A stretch of 64,000 nucleotides of DNA from Phocaeicola plebeius DSM 17135. Lineage in GTDB: Bacteria > Bacteroidota > Bacteroidia > Bacteroidales > Bacteroidaceae. The DNA lies in the NCBI RefSeq assembly GCF_000187895.1, contig NZ_DS990132.1:62001-126000 (forward strand), in the 5' to 3' direction. The translations under genes and the position numbers were made by a program. Below the pieces are notes generated by a model. That model did no database searches. It was not told where the DNA came from and saw only the letters and a list, made by a program, of their open reading frames with translations. Shown here in pieces: positions 18,880 to 27,789 of this stretch (position 1 is the stretch's first letter; each line of letters opens with the position of its first letter).

Positions 18880-19090
18880 TCAGTTCTTCTTTTAAGGGTA
18901 CCACAATATTGCTCACCAAAACGCGGGTGGCATGTTCTGCGTTATCCACACGCACACCCTCTGCGTCGGCTTCGGCTTTCATCGCTTCCGCTTTCGCTTT
19001 CCTCACCGTAGCACGCAGGGAACCGATGGCTGCTGCAGTGCCCACAAGGCCGCCGCTAAGAATAATGTTCATGATCTCGCTAAAGTCCAT
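18611..19090 (-). CDS. Rz/i-spanin-like membrane-anchored coiled-coil protein
   Basis: The 159-residue protein starts MDFSEIMNII with an N-terminal hydrophobic segment (residues ~6-25), followed by an Ala/Lys/Glu-rich coiled coil (~28-95). From residue ~71 onward it overlaps the lipoprotein gene in a different frame. The overlapping tail (after ~105) is low-complexity, Gly/Glu/Arg-rich and probably constrained by the other frame. This matches the inner-membrane partner of an Rz/Rz1-type pair. Its neighbours are holin- and amidase-like genes. Alternatively it is a phage membrane protein unrelated to lysis. Confidence 0.7.
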   Translation of the reverse strand: MDFSEIMNIILSGGLVGTAAAIGSLRATVRKAKAEAMKAEADAEGVRVDNAEHATRVLVSNIVVPLKEELNATRKDLQANKREMARLRKAIDTANSCRHHDDCPVLGGLRKQQEEHDGGEDTDGIGKHRQRERKPTGGTGDGGYTGEFGEAVYTCGQPP

Positions 19091-19118
19091 ACCACCCGTT
19101 TTTTAGTCAGTCAACCTT

Positions 19119-19508
19119 TTATTCTGCTTCCTCGCGTTTCTTTCGGAATAGTCCGATAACCCATTGCACCAGTCCCGTGTCGGCTACCCCATTGGCTACA
19201 AGTGAGGCACCAAAACCATAGAGCAAGGCAATGTCCCAGCTCACATCACTCACAAATCCGGCATCAAGCCACCACAGTAGCATCGCGCACACCAAGCCCA
19301 CACACCAGCTCACCAGCTGCGTCACCCAGCCTTTCATGTTGGGGAACAAACCTTTCAACCCTTCAGTAAGCACCACCACACCGCCGACGAAACCGGCAAA
19401 GGTGCCAATCATTGCGTCATAGTCCGTTGCCGGAACATCGGCCCCTTGGGCCATCACAGCCGATACTGTTCCCAGCATCAGCATCATAAACAGCATAATT
19501 CGTTTCAT
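19119..19508 (-). CDS. holin-like multi-span membrane protein
   Basis: A 129-residue protein with an N-terminal signal-like helix (MKRIMLFMMLMLGTVSAVMAQ) and further hydrophobic segments around residues 35-50, 65-85 and 93-118, then a charged C-terminus (RKKREEAE). It is encoded immediately downstream of the amidase, in the lysis block, so a holin role is likely. Function is inferred from topology and position. Confidence 0.7.
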   Translation of the reverse strand: MKRIMLFMMLMLGTVSAVMAQGADVPATDYDAMIGTFAGFVGGVVVLTEGLKGLFPNMKGWVTQLVSWCVGLVCAMLLWWLDAGFVSDVSWDIALLYGFGASLVANGVADTGLVQWVIGLFRKKREEAE

Positions 19509-19523
19509 TGATTGCTTCTTTTA

Positions 19524-19988
19524 TTATTGGTTAATACCTATTTCTTTCAGCCATTTCTGTACATCGAAACTGGGGCAGGCTTTGGCCGCCAGCTCGTTGT
19601 GTCCCACAATGCGCACATCCGGGAATCTGCGATGGAAGTCCTTCACATACTTCTCCAGTGCCTTTTTCTGGCAGCCGGTGCGGGTGTCCTTCGGGGTCTT
19701 GCCGTCCTTGGCCACACCGCCGGCATACACAATGTGGCGGCTCACGCTGTTGTACCCCTTGGCTCCGTTGGTCACTTCCCAGGGATCCACCTGCGCATCC
19801 TCGTTGTTGTTCACCAAGCGTTCCACACCGCCCTGCAGGTGGAACAGGTCGGTGTAGCCCACCTGTTTCCAACCTCTGCCACCCTGGCTTACGGGCGAAG
19901 TGTGCCACTTCCGGATGTCCGCCGATGATACCTCACGCCCCTCCGGGGTTGCCGTACAGTGAATTACCAGATACTTCAATTTTGCCAT
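19524..19988 (-). CDS. endolysin, N-acetylmuramoyl-L-alanine amidase (Amidase_2, T7-lysozyme type)
   Basis: The 154-residue protein cleaves the amide bond between N-acetylmuramic acid and the stem peptide. The Amidase_2 pattern is clear: an early LVIHCTATPEG (first zinc ligand His in IHC), a central SRHIVYAGG, and a late VGHNELAAKACPSFD that gives the second His and the Cys zinc ligands. Length equals the T7 lysozyme family. No signal peptide is seen, so release probably needs the adjacent holin-like protein. It sits between capsid and holin genes. Confidence 0.93.
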   Translation of the reverse strand: MAKLKYLVIHCTATPEGREVSSADIRKWHTSPVSQGGRGWKQVGYTDLFHLQGGVERLVNNNEDAQVDPWEVTNGAKGYNSVSRHIVYAGGVAKDGKTPKDTRTGCQKKALEKYVKDFHRRFPDVRIVGHNELAAKACPSFDVQKWLKEIGINQ

Positions 19989-19994
19989 ACCATC

Positions 19995-21194
19995 TTATCC
20001 TTTCTGGTTTTGGGTAATGGTAATCTTGGCCGTCTTGCTGCGGTCGGCATTGAGCGTAAGGGTCAGTGTACCGGTTTTCTGACTGCCACTGTTTGCACCG
20101 GCCGAAATCTTCACGCCTTTATCCGTCGCTTCCACCTTGAAGCCGGCAGGGGCACTGCCTATCTCATATTCTCCGCTGGCGGTCACGGTCACTTCTTCAC
20201 TGCCACCGGTTGCCTCAAGGGTCACACTGGCAGGGTCAACTGAAATCTTCTTCTCGCTCGCCTTGAACACGGGGTTGCTTCGCTTGTCCAGCACCACCAC
20301 TTCTTCACCGAAGGCAATGTTCGTGTCAGCCTTCATCAGCATCTTGAAGAAGTACAGTTCGCTCGCGTTCGAGATCTTGTCAATCTGAATCACGTCTTCA
20401 TCGTCCTGCAGGTTCACAGCCGCAAACAGGTTGCCGCCGGCATCGGGCGAACAGAGGGTGCACACAATCAGATCATCGGGCCAGGCCGCAAGCGTCTCAA
20501 TGGTAATGCCCTTGTAGCGACGGGCATTCACATCGGTTTCGCTCGTGTTCTTGGACTCGCGCTGGGTCAGCTCGTCATCATACTTGTCAAAGTCGTTCAC
20601 GCTCATCAGAATGCGGAGGTCCGGGTTGTTGCGGATGGCCACGGGAATCTTCGCACGCATGGCTTTCAGTCTGCCCAGCATGGTCGATTCTGCGCTGTCC
20701 ACCACAATCACCTCAGTATCCTTGGCCATCTGGGTCAGGATGCCGTTAAACAAGTGGTCGTCATCATCCCCATATTCACCGTTCACATAGTGGTCACCCA
20801 GTTCAAACTGTACCCGCTTGGCCAACTCGGCAAGCAGGGCGTTCTGCGCTTCGGGCGGAAGTTCCGAGAATACCAGGTTGCCCTTCGGCTGCCATTTGCG
20901 CCAGATGTTCTCGAACGTGCGGGGGTTAAACACCGTAAAGGCCATGAAGTCCACCGGGTCAAGACTCTTTTCGTCGTAGTTGAAGTTGCCCTTCGAATCC
21001 TCCACGCCGGGGTTCTCCTTGCGCTTCTGGAGCATCTTGCCGGTCTTCAGGCGCGGCAGGCTGATTTTCTTCTCCACACCGGGAATCACCATGATCAGCC
21101 CCTTTTCCACAATCTCATTGCTCGTAGCGGCAAGCGTCAGCAACTGTTCCAGTACCTCGCCGCTGTAATTCGTGTTTCTTACAATTATTGCCAT
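19995..21194 (-). CDS. major capsid protein with C-terminal BACON/Ig-like domain
   Basis: Residues 1-~315 form the capsid part: position directly after the maturation protease, acidic loop near 145-150, and HK97-like alternation of helix and strand. Residues ~318-399 are a separate beta-sandwich: it starts with SVDPASVTLEATGG, has 'VTVTASGEYEI' strands and ends TAKITITQNQKG. This closely follows the BACON-domain pattern common in Bacteroidales secreted proteins. On a capsid it would decorate the surface, perhaps binding mucin glycans, as proposed for Ig-like domains on other gut phages. Assignment of the capsid role is by context. Confidence 0.85.
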   Translation of the reverse strand: MAIIVRNTNYSGEVLEQLLTLAATSNEIVEKGLIMVIPGVEKKISLPRLKTGKMLQKRKENPGVEDSKGNFNYDEKSLDPVDFMAFTVFNPRTFENIWRKWQPKGNLVFSELPPEAQNALLAELAKRVQFELGDHYVNGEYGDDDDHLFNGILTQMAKDTEVIVVDSAESTMLGRLKAMRAKIPVAIRNNPDLRILMSVNDFDKYDDELTQRESKNTSETDVNARRYKGITIETLAAWPDDLIVCTLCSPDAGGNLFAAVNLQDDEDVIQIDKISNASELYFFKMLMKADTNIAFGEEVVVLDKRSNPVFKASEKKISVDPASVTLEATGGSEEVTVTASGEYEIGSAPAGFKVEATDKGVKISAGANSGSQKTGTLTLTLNADRSKTAKITITQNQKG

Positions 21195-21201
21195 AGTTCA
21201 A

Positions 21202-22242
21202 TCACTTTTTACGTTTGTCCTTAATTTCTCGCATACGCCTGTTCCAGGGGCTTTCTTCACCATTCGGTTCCAGATGCAGGTCTTCCATCACACGGCGCTT
21301 TACCGGCAGTTGGGCCAGGGCCTTTTCGCCGTTCTCGCGGTCATTGGCCAAAAGGTTTTCGTAGATGGGGCGGGTAGTCGCATCAATGCGACCGTCCTGC
21401 TCGGCTGCGTCAAGCAGCTGCTTGCGGGCGGCAAGGTCTTCGGCTTCAGCCTTGTCTTCGTAGGTCTTCACCTTGGCCTTCAGGTCGGTGTTCTCTTTCG
21501 TAAGGATAGGTACCTTGCCTGCCTCTTCCTCCAGTTGGTCCATCAGGCGGAACACATCCGCATCACTCGCGCAGTCCTTGAAGCGCGGGCGTTTCTTTAC
21601 GTCTTCCAGATTCATGTCTTCTCTGTTTTTTTGTGGCTCAACGAGCCGGTTATTGAATAAAGTATATATCTGCGCCGGTGTACTGTCTGCCGGCACGGGG
21701 TCTGCATCATAGATGTCGTCTATGAAACCAAGGTCCAGGGCTTCCTTGGCGGTCAGCCAATGGTCCTCGCCGTCAAAATAGGTCTGTTTCACTTCTTCCT
21801 TGCTCATGCCCAGCCGCTCGGCATAGATTTCACTCAAGCTGCCTTCCAGGCTTTCTATCTCTTCCATGCAACGCTGCAGGTCCTGCTTGTTGCCGTAACA
21901 CCCGCCGCTCACACTGTGCAGCATCAGACGGGCATATTTGCTCATTTCTACGGGCTTGCCGCAAAGGGCTATCACACTGGCCATGCTGGCGGCTATGCCA
22001 TCCACATAAATGCGGATGTCGGCCTGGCTATGGCGCAGGGCGTTGAATATCGCAATGCCGCTGTACACTTCCCCGCCGTTGCTGTTGATACGCACATGGA
22101 TGCGTCGGCTCACGCGTTCGGCTTCCATCAGTTCCTGGGCTATGCGCCCGCTTTGCACCTCCGTATAGTCTCCGATGTCCCCGTACAGGAATATCGTACT
22201 GGTGCCGTCGTCACTCGTTGTAATATTGAAAAATCTGCTCAT
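21202..22242 (-). CDS. prohead maturation protease (ClpP/S14 type) with C-terminal scaffold-like region
   Basis: The N-terminal ~190 residues form a ClpP-like serine protease: VRINSNGGEV, then DGIAASMAS with the nucleophile Ser, then ARLMLHSVSGG with the catalytic His. The last ~130 residues are Lys/Glu-rich and helical, as expected of a fused scaffold. It lies directly before the capsid gene. I start it at the ATG at 22,242 (MSRFFNITT). A start at 22,248 is possible, and the open frame extends to 22,311, but those extra residues are not family-like. Confidence 0.88.
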   Translation of the reverse strand: MSRFFNITTSDDGTSTIFLYGDIGDYTEVQSGRIAQELMEAERVSRRIHVRINSNGGEVYSGIAIFNALRHSQADIRIYVDGIAASMASVIALCGKPVEMSKYARLMLHSVSGGCYGNKQDLQRCMEEIESLEGSLSEIYAERLGMSKEEVKQTYFDGEDHWLTAKEALDLGFIDDIYDADPVPADSTPAQIYTLFNNRLVEPQKNREDMNLEDVKKRPRFKDCASDADVFRLMDQLEEEAGKVPILTKENTDLKAKVKTYEDKAEAEDLAARKQLLDAAEQDGRIDATTRPIYENLLANDRENGEKALAQLPVKRRVMEDLHLEPNGEESPWNRRMREIKDKRKK

Positions 22243-22445
22243 CGTCATGTCTTTACCAGCGGTTTCCCCGCCTTTCGATGGTGCGAAAATAGAACATTCC
22301 CATGGCACCAAGAAACCGCGTCCGCATCATAACGTTTTCTGGCGTTATCATAACGCTGTAACCCGTCATCATGCGTACGCGCTTTTACAAACCCCGCTTT
22401 TTCATGCAATTTTGTAACGTGATTTACAACTAAAAAGGACGATTT

Positions 22446-22889
22446 ATGGCAGATTTGACGAATGCCCAGAAAAAGGAATGGGCAAAAACTTTGTACCTCA
22501 AGGAAAACCTCACACAGCAGGAAATCGCCGACCGGGTGGGCGTGTCACGGGTGTCCGTGTCCAACTGGGTACGGGCCGGGAAGTGGGAGGAACAGAAGGT
22601 GGGGCTTACGCTCACAAGGCAGGAACAGGTGGCTAACCTCTACCGGCAGGTGGCCGAAATAAACAAGGCCATCGCCGAACGGCCCGAAGGGGAACGGTTC
22701 CCCTCATCCAAGGAGGCTGACATCCTCGGGAAACTGTCGGCGGCCATACGCAACATGGAGCAGGAAGTGGGCATTGCCGACATCATCAGTGTCCTCACCG
22801 GGCTCATCGACTGGGTACGGGCGGCCGACCTCGAAAAGGCAAAGGAAATTACACGCCTGGCCGATGCGTACATTAAAGACAAATTATAA
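22446..22889 (+). CDS. terminase small subunit-like DNA-binding protein
   Basis: This 147-residue protein starts the + strand head block, 12 bases before the large terminase. It has a clear helix-turn-helix near the N-terminus (residues ~20-45: LTQQEIADRVGVSRVSVSNWV), a linker and a helical C-terminus. Small terminase subunits of this type recognise phage DNA and regulate the large subunit. In Mu-like phages packaging starts near one end of the integrated genome and runs into flanking host DNA. Confidence 0.83.
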   Translation: MADLTNAQKKEWAKTLYLKENLTQQEIADRVGVSRVSVSNWVRAGKWEEQKVGLTLTRQEQVANLYRQVAEINKAIAERPEGERFPSSKEADILGKLSAAIRNMEQEVGIADIISVLTGLIDWVRAADLEKAKEITRLADAYIKDKL

Positions 22890-22900
22890 AGGGATAGACA

Positions 22901-24433
22901 ATGAAACAGACTGACAGACTCGCTCTCCTCGATTGGGAGAAGTACAAAGAAGACATCGCAAGGGCTACACCGGTCGATAGGAACATGACGGCAGCCGAAC
23001 GGGAAAAACACCGGGAATATCTTGAGAAACATCCCATAGAATGGATCAAGTTCTTTTTTCCGAATTATGTCAAATATGAATTTGCCGACTTCCAGAAAAA
23101 GGCTATCCGGCGGATCATTGCACACGATGAATGGTTTGAGGTGCTTTCTTGGAGCCGTGAGCTGGCCAAATCCACCGTCACCATGTTCATCGTCATGAAT
23201 CTCACGCTTACCGGACGCAAAAAGAATGTGATTCTGACCTCCAACAGCAAGGACAATGCGGTGCGCCTGCTCGATCCCTACCGGGCCAATCTCGAAGCCA
23301 ACGGACGCATCATGGCATACTACGGCAAACAGGAACTGCCGGGCTCATGGACCGAGGATGAATTCACCACCAAAGGGAAGGTCTCTTTCCGCGCACTGGG
23401 TGCCGGACAATCTCCGCGTGGTTCGCGAAACGAGGCCATACGTCCCGACGTACTGCTGGTCGATGACTTTGATACGGACGAGGATACCAAGAACCCGGAC
23501 ATCATCCAGAAGCGCTGGGACTGGTGGGAAAATGCGCTGTATCCCACAAGGTCCATTTCCGAACCTACACTGGTCATCTTCTGCGGAAACATCATCGCCA
23601 AGGACTGCTGCGTGGTGAGGGCGGGCGAAATGGCCGACTCCTGGGACATCGTGAACATCCGCGACAAAAACGGTTTTTCCACATGGCCGGAAAAGAACTC
23701 GGAAGAGGACATCGACCGCACACTGTCCAAAATATCCAAAAAGGCGGCACAGGGAGAATATTTCAACAACCCGATTTCCGTGGGAGAGGTATTCGAAAAC
23801 ATTGCATACGGCAAGGTTCCGGCACTCTCCAAATTCAAGTTCCTCGTGGTGTATGGCGACCCGGCACCGGGCGAAAGCAAGGGTAAGAAAGGCAAATCCT
23901 TCAAGACGGTTTCGCTCTGTGGCAAATTGGGTGGCAGGCTTTACGTCATCAAGACTTTCCTGGCACAGGCGCTCAATGCGGAGTTCATTGACTGGTATGT
24001 CCGGATGCTTGAATTTGTCGGGGGCAAGACCAATGTCTATTGCTACATGGAGAACAACAAGCTGCAGGACCCTTTCTTCCAACAGGTGTTCAAACCGCTG
24101 GTGGCAAAAGTACGCCGCGAACAGAAGATTGCGCTGTTCATCCGGGGCGACGAGGAGAAGAAGACGGACAAGGCTACGCGCATCGAGGCCAACCTTGAAC
24201 CGCTCAACCGCGAGGGGAACCTCATCCTCAACGAGGCTGAACGGGACAATCCGCACATGAAGGAACTGGAGGATCAATTCAAGTTGTTCACCCTGACCAT
24301 GCGCTATCCGGCCGACGGACCGGATGCGGTCGAAGGGGCGAACCGTATCATTGACGAACTGATCAGGCGCATTGAACCGCCCGTATTCCGATCACGGAAG
24401 GATGTAAGAAAACGGAATAAGAAAAGATTATGA
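22901..24433 (+). CDS. terminase large subunit (packaging ATPase/nuclease)
   Basis: The 510-residue protein has a terminase-type Walker A region WSRELAKST (residues ~83-91) and Walker B DVLLVDDFD (~183-191) in the N-terminal ATPase half. The C-terminal half is the RNase H-like nuclease, starting around VVYGDPAPG (Asp near 323). It pumps DNA into the prohead through the portal and cuts at headful. The gene is part of a tight operon: small subunit 12 bases upstream, connector gene about 20 bases downstream. Confidence 0.92.
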   Translation: MKQTDRLALLDWEKYKEDIARATPVDRNMTAAEREKHREYLEKHPIEWIKFFFPNYVKYEFADFQKKAIRRIIAHDEWFEVLSWSRELAKSTVTMFIVMNLTLTGRKKNVILTSNSKDNAVRLLDPYRANLEANGRIMAYYGKQELPGSWTEDEFTTKGKVSFRALGAGQSPRGSRNEAIRPDVLLVDDFDTDEDTKNPDIIQKRWDWWENALYPTRSISEPTLVIFCGNIIAKDCCVVRAGEMADSWDIVNIRDKNGFSTWPEKNSEEDIDRTLSKISKKAAQGEYFNNPISVGEVFENIAYGKVPALSKFKFLVVYGDPAPGESKGKKGKSFKTVSLCGKLGGRLYVIKTFLAQALNAEFIDWYVRMLEFVGGKTNVYCYMENNKLQDPFFQQVFKPLVAKVRREQKIALFIRGDEEKKTDKATRIEANLEPLNREGNLILNEAERDNPHMKELEDQFKLFTLTMRYPADGPDAVEGANRIIDELIRRIEPPVFRSRKDVRKRNKKRL

Positions 24434-24454
24434 CAACTCTAAAACAATAGGACT

Positions 24455-24880
24455 ATGAGCAAATTTGTTGAACTTACCGATTACGATGCGAGCATCCACC
24501 GAGACATCCTCGACGCACTGGTTCGCGAAGACGAAACGGTCATTGAGGTTTGCGAGGACAGGGCCATTGCCGAAATGCGGTGTTATCTGGGCAAACGCTA
24601 CGACTGCAACAAGATTTTTGCAGCCACCGGCGAGAACCGTAACCAGCTCGTGCTGATGATGGTCATCGACATGGCGGTCTATCACATCTTCTGCATCCAC
24701 AACCCGCAGAAACTTTCCCAGGTACGCAAGGATCGTTACGAACGGGCGGTGGAATGGATGAAGGCGGTGGCCGACGAGGACATTTCAATCGAAGGGGCTC
24801 CGCTGCTGCCCGAGGAACAAAGGGCGGGCAGGTCGGATTTCCGCATTCAAAGCAACCGCAAACGAACGAACCACTGGTAA
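24455..24880 (+). CDS. Mu gp36-like head-tail connector protein (DUF1320)
   Basis: The 141-residue product has the DUF1320 signature: an early 'FVELTDYDASIHRDILDAL' helix, an AEMRCYLGKRYD segment, and a mid-protein run of hydrophobic helix (LVLMMVIDMAVYHIF) followed by an 'RYERAVEWMKAVADEDI' helix. This family occurs in Mu-like and related phages and acts at the head-tail joint. It lies between terminase and portal. Confidence 0.85.
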   Translation: MSKFVELTDYDASIHRDILDALVREDETVIEVCEDRAIAEMRCYLGKRYDCNKIFAATGENRNQLVLMMVIDMAVYHIFCIHNPQKLSQVRKDRYERAVEWMKAVADEDISIEGAPLLPEEQRAGRSDFRIQSNRKRTNHW

Positions 24881-24892
24881 AAAGCAAGCATC

Positions 24893-26245
24893 ATGAAAAA
24901 GAAAAACAGAAAAAACAACAAAGCCGGCATCATCACCGTAGGGGGAAACTTCACGTTGCCGGGACAAAAGAGACCGAATGTGATTGTGCTCACACAGCCC
25001 AAACGCTTCGGGCTGGACATTTCCGACTACATGGCAGCCGTAAGGGTGGCCGAGAATGTCGATTTCTCGCGACGTTACAAACTTTATGACCTCTACGAGG
25101 ACATTCTGATGGATACCCACCTTTCCTGTGTGCTCGAAAAGCGAAAGAATGCCGTGCTGTGCTCCAACATGGAATTCCGGGTGGACGGGAAGCCCGACGA
25201 TAAAATCAACGAACAGATACAGTCGCCCTGGTTCAACCGGCTGGTGGGTGACATCCTTGATGCGAAATTCTGGGGCTTCTCGCTCTGCCAGTTCTACAAG
25301 CTGCAGGAGTGGGTGGATTATGACCTGGTACCACGCAAGCATGTGGATCCGGTCAGGGAACTCATCCTGCGCCACCAGACGGACATTACCGGCCATTCCT
25401 GGAATGAATATACCGACCTGCTGTTTGTGGGTTCACCGTCCGATTTGGGGCTGTTGGCCAAGGCTGCACCTTGGGTCATCTACAAACGTAACACTACGGG
25501 CGACTGGGCACAGTTCTCCGAGGTATTCGGCATGCCTATCCAGGAATATATCTATGATTCCGACGACGACGAGTCACGCCAGCGGGCCATGGAGGATGCG
25601 GCCAATGCCGGAAGTCTGGCGCAGTTCTTCCATGCCAAGGACACGGAACTCAAACTCACGGAAGCCGGAAACAAAACAGGGTCTGCCGATGTCTATGAAC
25701 GCCTCTGCGAGCGGTGCAACAACGAAATTTCCAAACTGATACTGGGCAATACGCTGACCACCGAATCGTCCGAAAAAGGCACGCAGGCTTTGGGTACGGT
25801 TCATAAGAAAGTAGAGGACAAGGTACTGGAGGCCGACCGGAAGTACGTGCTCAACGTGCTGAATTACGACATGACGGACATTCTGCTGCGCATGGGCATC
25901 AACACCGAAGGGGGTACGTTCTGTTTCCCCGAACCGAAGGAAACGGATGCCGGTACCAAAATATCCATCCTCACGCAGCTGAAGAAGAACTTCAACATCC
26001 CCATCGACGACGACTATCTCTATGAGGAATTCGGTATCGACAAACCGGCCAATTACGAGCAGCTGAAGGCGGAACAAAAGACGGCTGAACAAGCCGACCA
26101 GATTCCAAGCCCGAAGAAGGAGCCGGAGCCAGCGAATAAGGGACGGGATGATGAACCGACACCGAAACAGAAAAGAAACTTCCGGAACTGGCTCAAAGGT
26201 TTTTTCGTGAAAGCCCCGGCAGACGGGGCAGCTTTAGACTGGTAG
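24893..26245 (+). CDS. portal protein (Mu gp29-like, DUF935)
   Basis: A 450-residue portal with the DUF935 layout: 'DLYEDILMDTHLSCVLEKRKNAVL' near 65-90, a 'WGFSLCQFYKLQEW' strand, a 'GDWAQFSEVFGMPIQEY' segment around 205, and a late helix 'ERCNNEISKLILGNTLTTE'. Residues from ~395 on are a charged Pro/Lys/Glu-rich tail. It forms the dodecameric DNA channel at one capsid vertex. Position between gp36-like and MuF-like genes is the same as in Mu-type phages. Confidence 0.9.
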   Translation: MKKKNRKNNKAGIITVGGNFTLPGQKRPNVIVLTQPKRFGLDISDYMAAVRVAENVDFSRRYKLYDLYEDILMDTHLSCVLEKRKNAVLCSNMEFRVDGKPDDKINEQIQSPWFNRLVGDILDAKFWGFSLCQFYKLQEWVDYDLVPRKHVDPVRELILRHQTDITGHSWNEYTDLLFVGSPSDLGLLAKAAPWVIYKRNTTGDWAQFSEVFGMPIQEYIYDSDDDESRQRAMEDAANAGSLAQFFHAKDTELKLTEAGNKTGSADVYERLCERCNNEISKLILGNTLTTESSEKGTQALGTVHKKVEDKVLEADRKYVLNVLNYDMTDILLRMGINTEGGTFCFPEPKETDAGTKISILTQLKKNFNIPIDDDYLYEEFGIDKPANYEQLKAEQKTAEQADQIPSPKKEPEPANKGRDDEPTPKQKRNFRNWLKGFFVKAPADGAALDW

Positions 26246-26283
26246 TCGACAGACTGTATACGGCTGATAATGGCAGCATCTCC

Positions 26284-27789
26284 ATGGAGTTTGACTTCTC
26301 CGAAGAGGTGCTGCGGCGTGCCTTGCTGAACATATACAGCAGGGACTTTCATCCGGCAACCGAAATCGAAATCAACCTGTTCAATGAAATATGGGCAAAG
26401 ATGGACAAGGCGGCAAAGGAAGGGTTCAGCAAATCCAAGGCCATTACTCCGGACGAGGATTTCAGAAATGCCATACTCCGGAACAATGCCGTATTCTCGG
26501 CATTCAAGGTACATCGTATGCAGAATGACATGGCACGACTTTTATTGGATTCAAACGGCATTTTAAAACCGTTCGACAAATGGGTACAGGAAGTCTTGCC
26601 CATTGCTTCCCATCAGGTTCGTCACTGGCTGCGGACGGAGTATGATACGGCGGTCATCCGGGCGCATCAGGCGGCTGACTGGCAACAGTTCCTGCGCGAA
26701 CGCGATATTCTGCCCAACCTCAAATGGCTACCGTCCACCTCCATTCATCCGGGGGCTGACCACCGCCCGTTCTGGAATACCATCCGGCCGATTGATGACA
26801 CGTTCTGGAACATCCACCGACCGGGCGACCGGTGGAACTGCAAGTGCGACCTCACTGCCACCGACGAGGAGCCGACACCACTTCCGGACGAAGACGACAA
26901 GAACAAGCCCCAGCCCGGACTGGATAACAATCCGGGAACGGACGGCAAACTGTTTTCCGACAATCATCCATATCAGGCAGAAGCCCACAAGGGTGCCCAA
27001 AAAGCGGTGGATAAACTTATGGCCCGTATTGACGAGATGATTGCGGAAATGCCGGACTACCTTACCGGGGAGGAAAAAATGGCCATTGCCCGGAACAACC
27101 TCGAAATGGAAAAGGCTCTTAAAATCAAAAAAGGAAAACCTATGGATGTGGATAAGGCGGACAAACAGAATGCAAATCCCAAACATGTGGAAGAGTATAT
27201 TTTGGATTCCAAAGGAATATACCGCGATAAAAGGGGAAACAGATACCGGAAGAACAGCGATTACGATAAAAAACGGGATACTCCATACAGTATCAACTGC
27301 CAGACTTGCGCACCGGCATACGCTTTACGATTACGTGGATGGGATATTACCGCCAAAGGCAATGTCGCAGGGTCTAAACTTGAATATCTGAGTAATGGAC
27401 GTGCTTTTGAAGTCTGGAAAAACACCGACGGTACTCCGGCGCAACATATAAGTATAAACAGCTGGCTTGCGCACAAAGGATACCTGAAAATGACCCCTAA
27501 AAGGTACATGGAGTATTTCAATGAGGTATGTAAGGAAGAAGGCGTGTATGAATTGTGCATCGGCTGGAAAAGTGGAGGAGGTCATGCTACAATCCTGCAA
27601 CGGTTTGCGGATGGTGAACTAAGGTATATCGAACCCCAAAGCGATAATTCTGCCGGTTCAGGAATGGAATGGAAAGACGTAAAATATTTATGTGAAATAG
27701 GAGCTGCGACTTCCCACAACTGCAGGGGAGTCCTGAGAATTGACAATAAGCTATTCGATGTCTCCTTCCTCGATATTTTCGATACATGA
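26284..27789 (+). CDS. MuF-type minor head protein fused to a papain-fold toxin-like domain
   Basis: Residues 1-~210 are a Mu gpF/SPP1 gp7-type head morphogenesis domain: 'RHWLRTEYDTAVIRAHQAADW', 'WLPSTSIHPGADHRPFW' and the terminal 'RPGDRWNCKCDL' Cys motif. A Pro/Asp-rich and helical linker follows. Residues ~330-501 look like a Tox-PL-like papain fold: INCQTCAPAYALRLRGWD with nucleophile candidate Cys339, GGGHATIL with His434, and YIEPQSDN (451-456) for the third residue. Its DNA is visibly more AT-rich than the head domain. MuF-toxin fusions are a described class of phage polymorphic toxin. The domain may be injected with the genome, or act as a protease or deamidase on virion or host proteins. 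The head role is firm; toxicity is inference. Confidence 0.85.
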   Translation: MEFDFSEEVLRRALLNIYSRDFHPATEIEINLFNEIWAKMDKAAKEGFSKSKAITPDEDFRNAILRNNAVFSAFKVHRMQNDMARLLLDSNGILKPFDKWVQEVLPIASHQVRHWLRTEYDTAVIRAHQAADWQQFLRERDILPNLKWLPSTSIHPGADHRPFWNTIRPIDDTFWNIHRPGDRWNCKCDLTATDEEPTPLPDEDDKNKPQPGLDNNPGTDGKLFSDNHPYQAEAHKGAQKAVDKLMARIDEMIAEMPDYLTGEEKMAIARNNLEMEKALKIKKGKPMDVDKADKQNANPKHVEEYILDSKGIYRDKRGNRYRKNSDYDKKRDTPYSINCQTCAPAYALRLRGWDITAKGNVAGSKLEYLSNGRAFEVWKNTDGTPAQHISINSWLAHKGYLKMTPKRYMEYFNEVCKEEGVYELCIGWKSGGGHATILQRFADGELRYIEPQSDNSAGSGMEWKDVKYLCEIGAATSHNCRGVLRIDNKLFDVSFLDIFDT

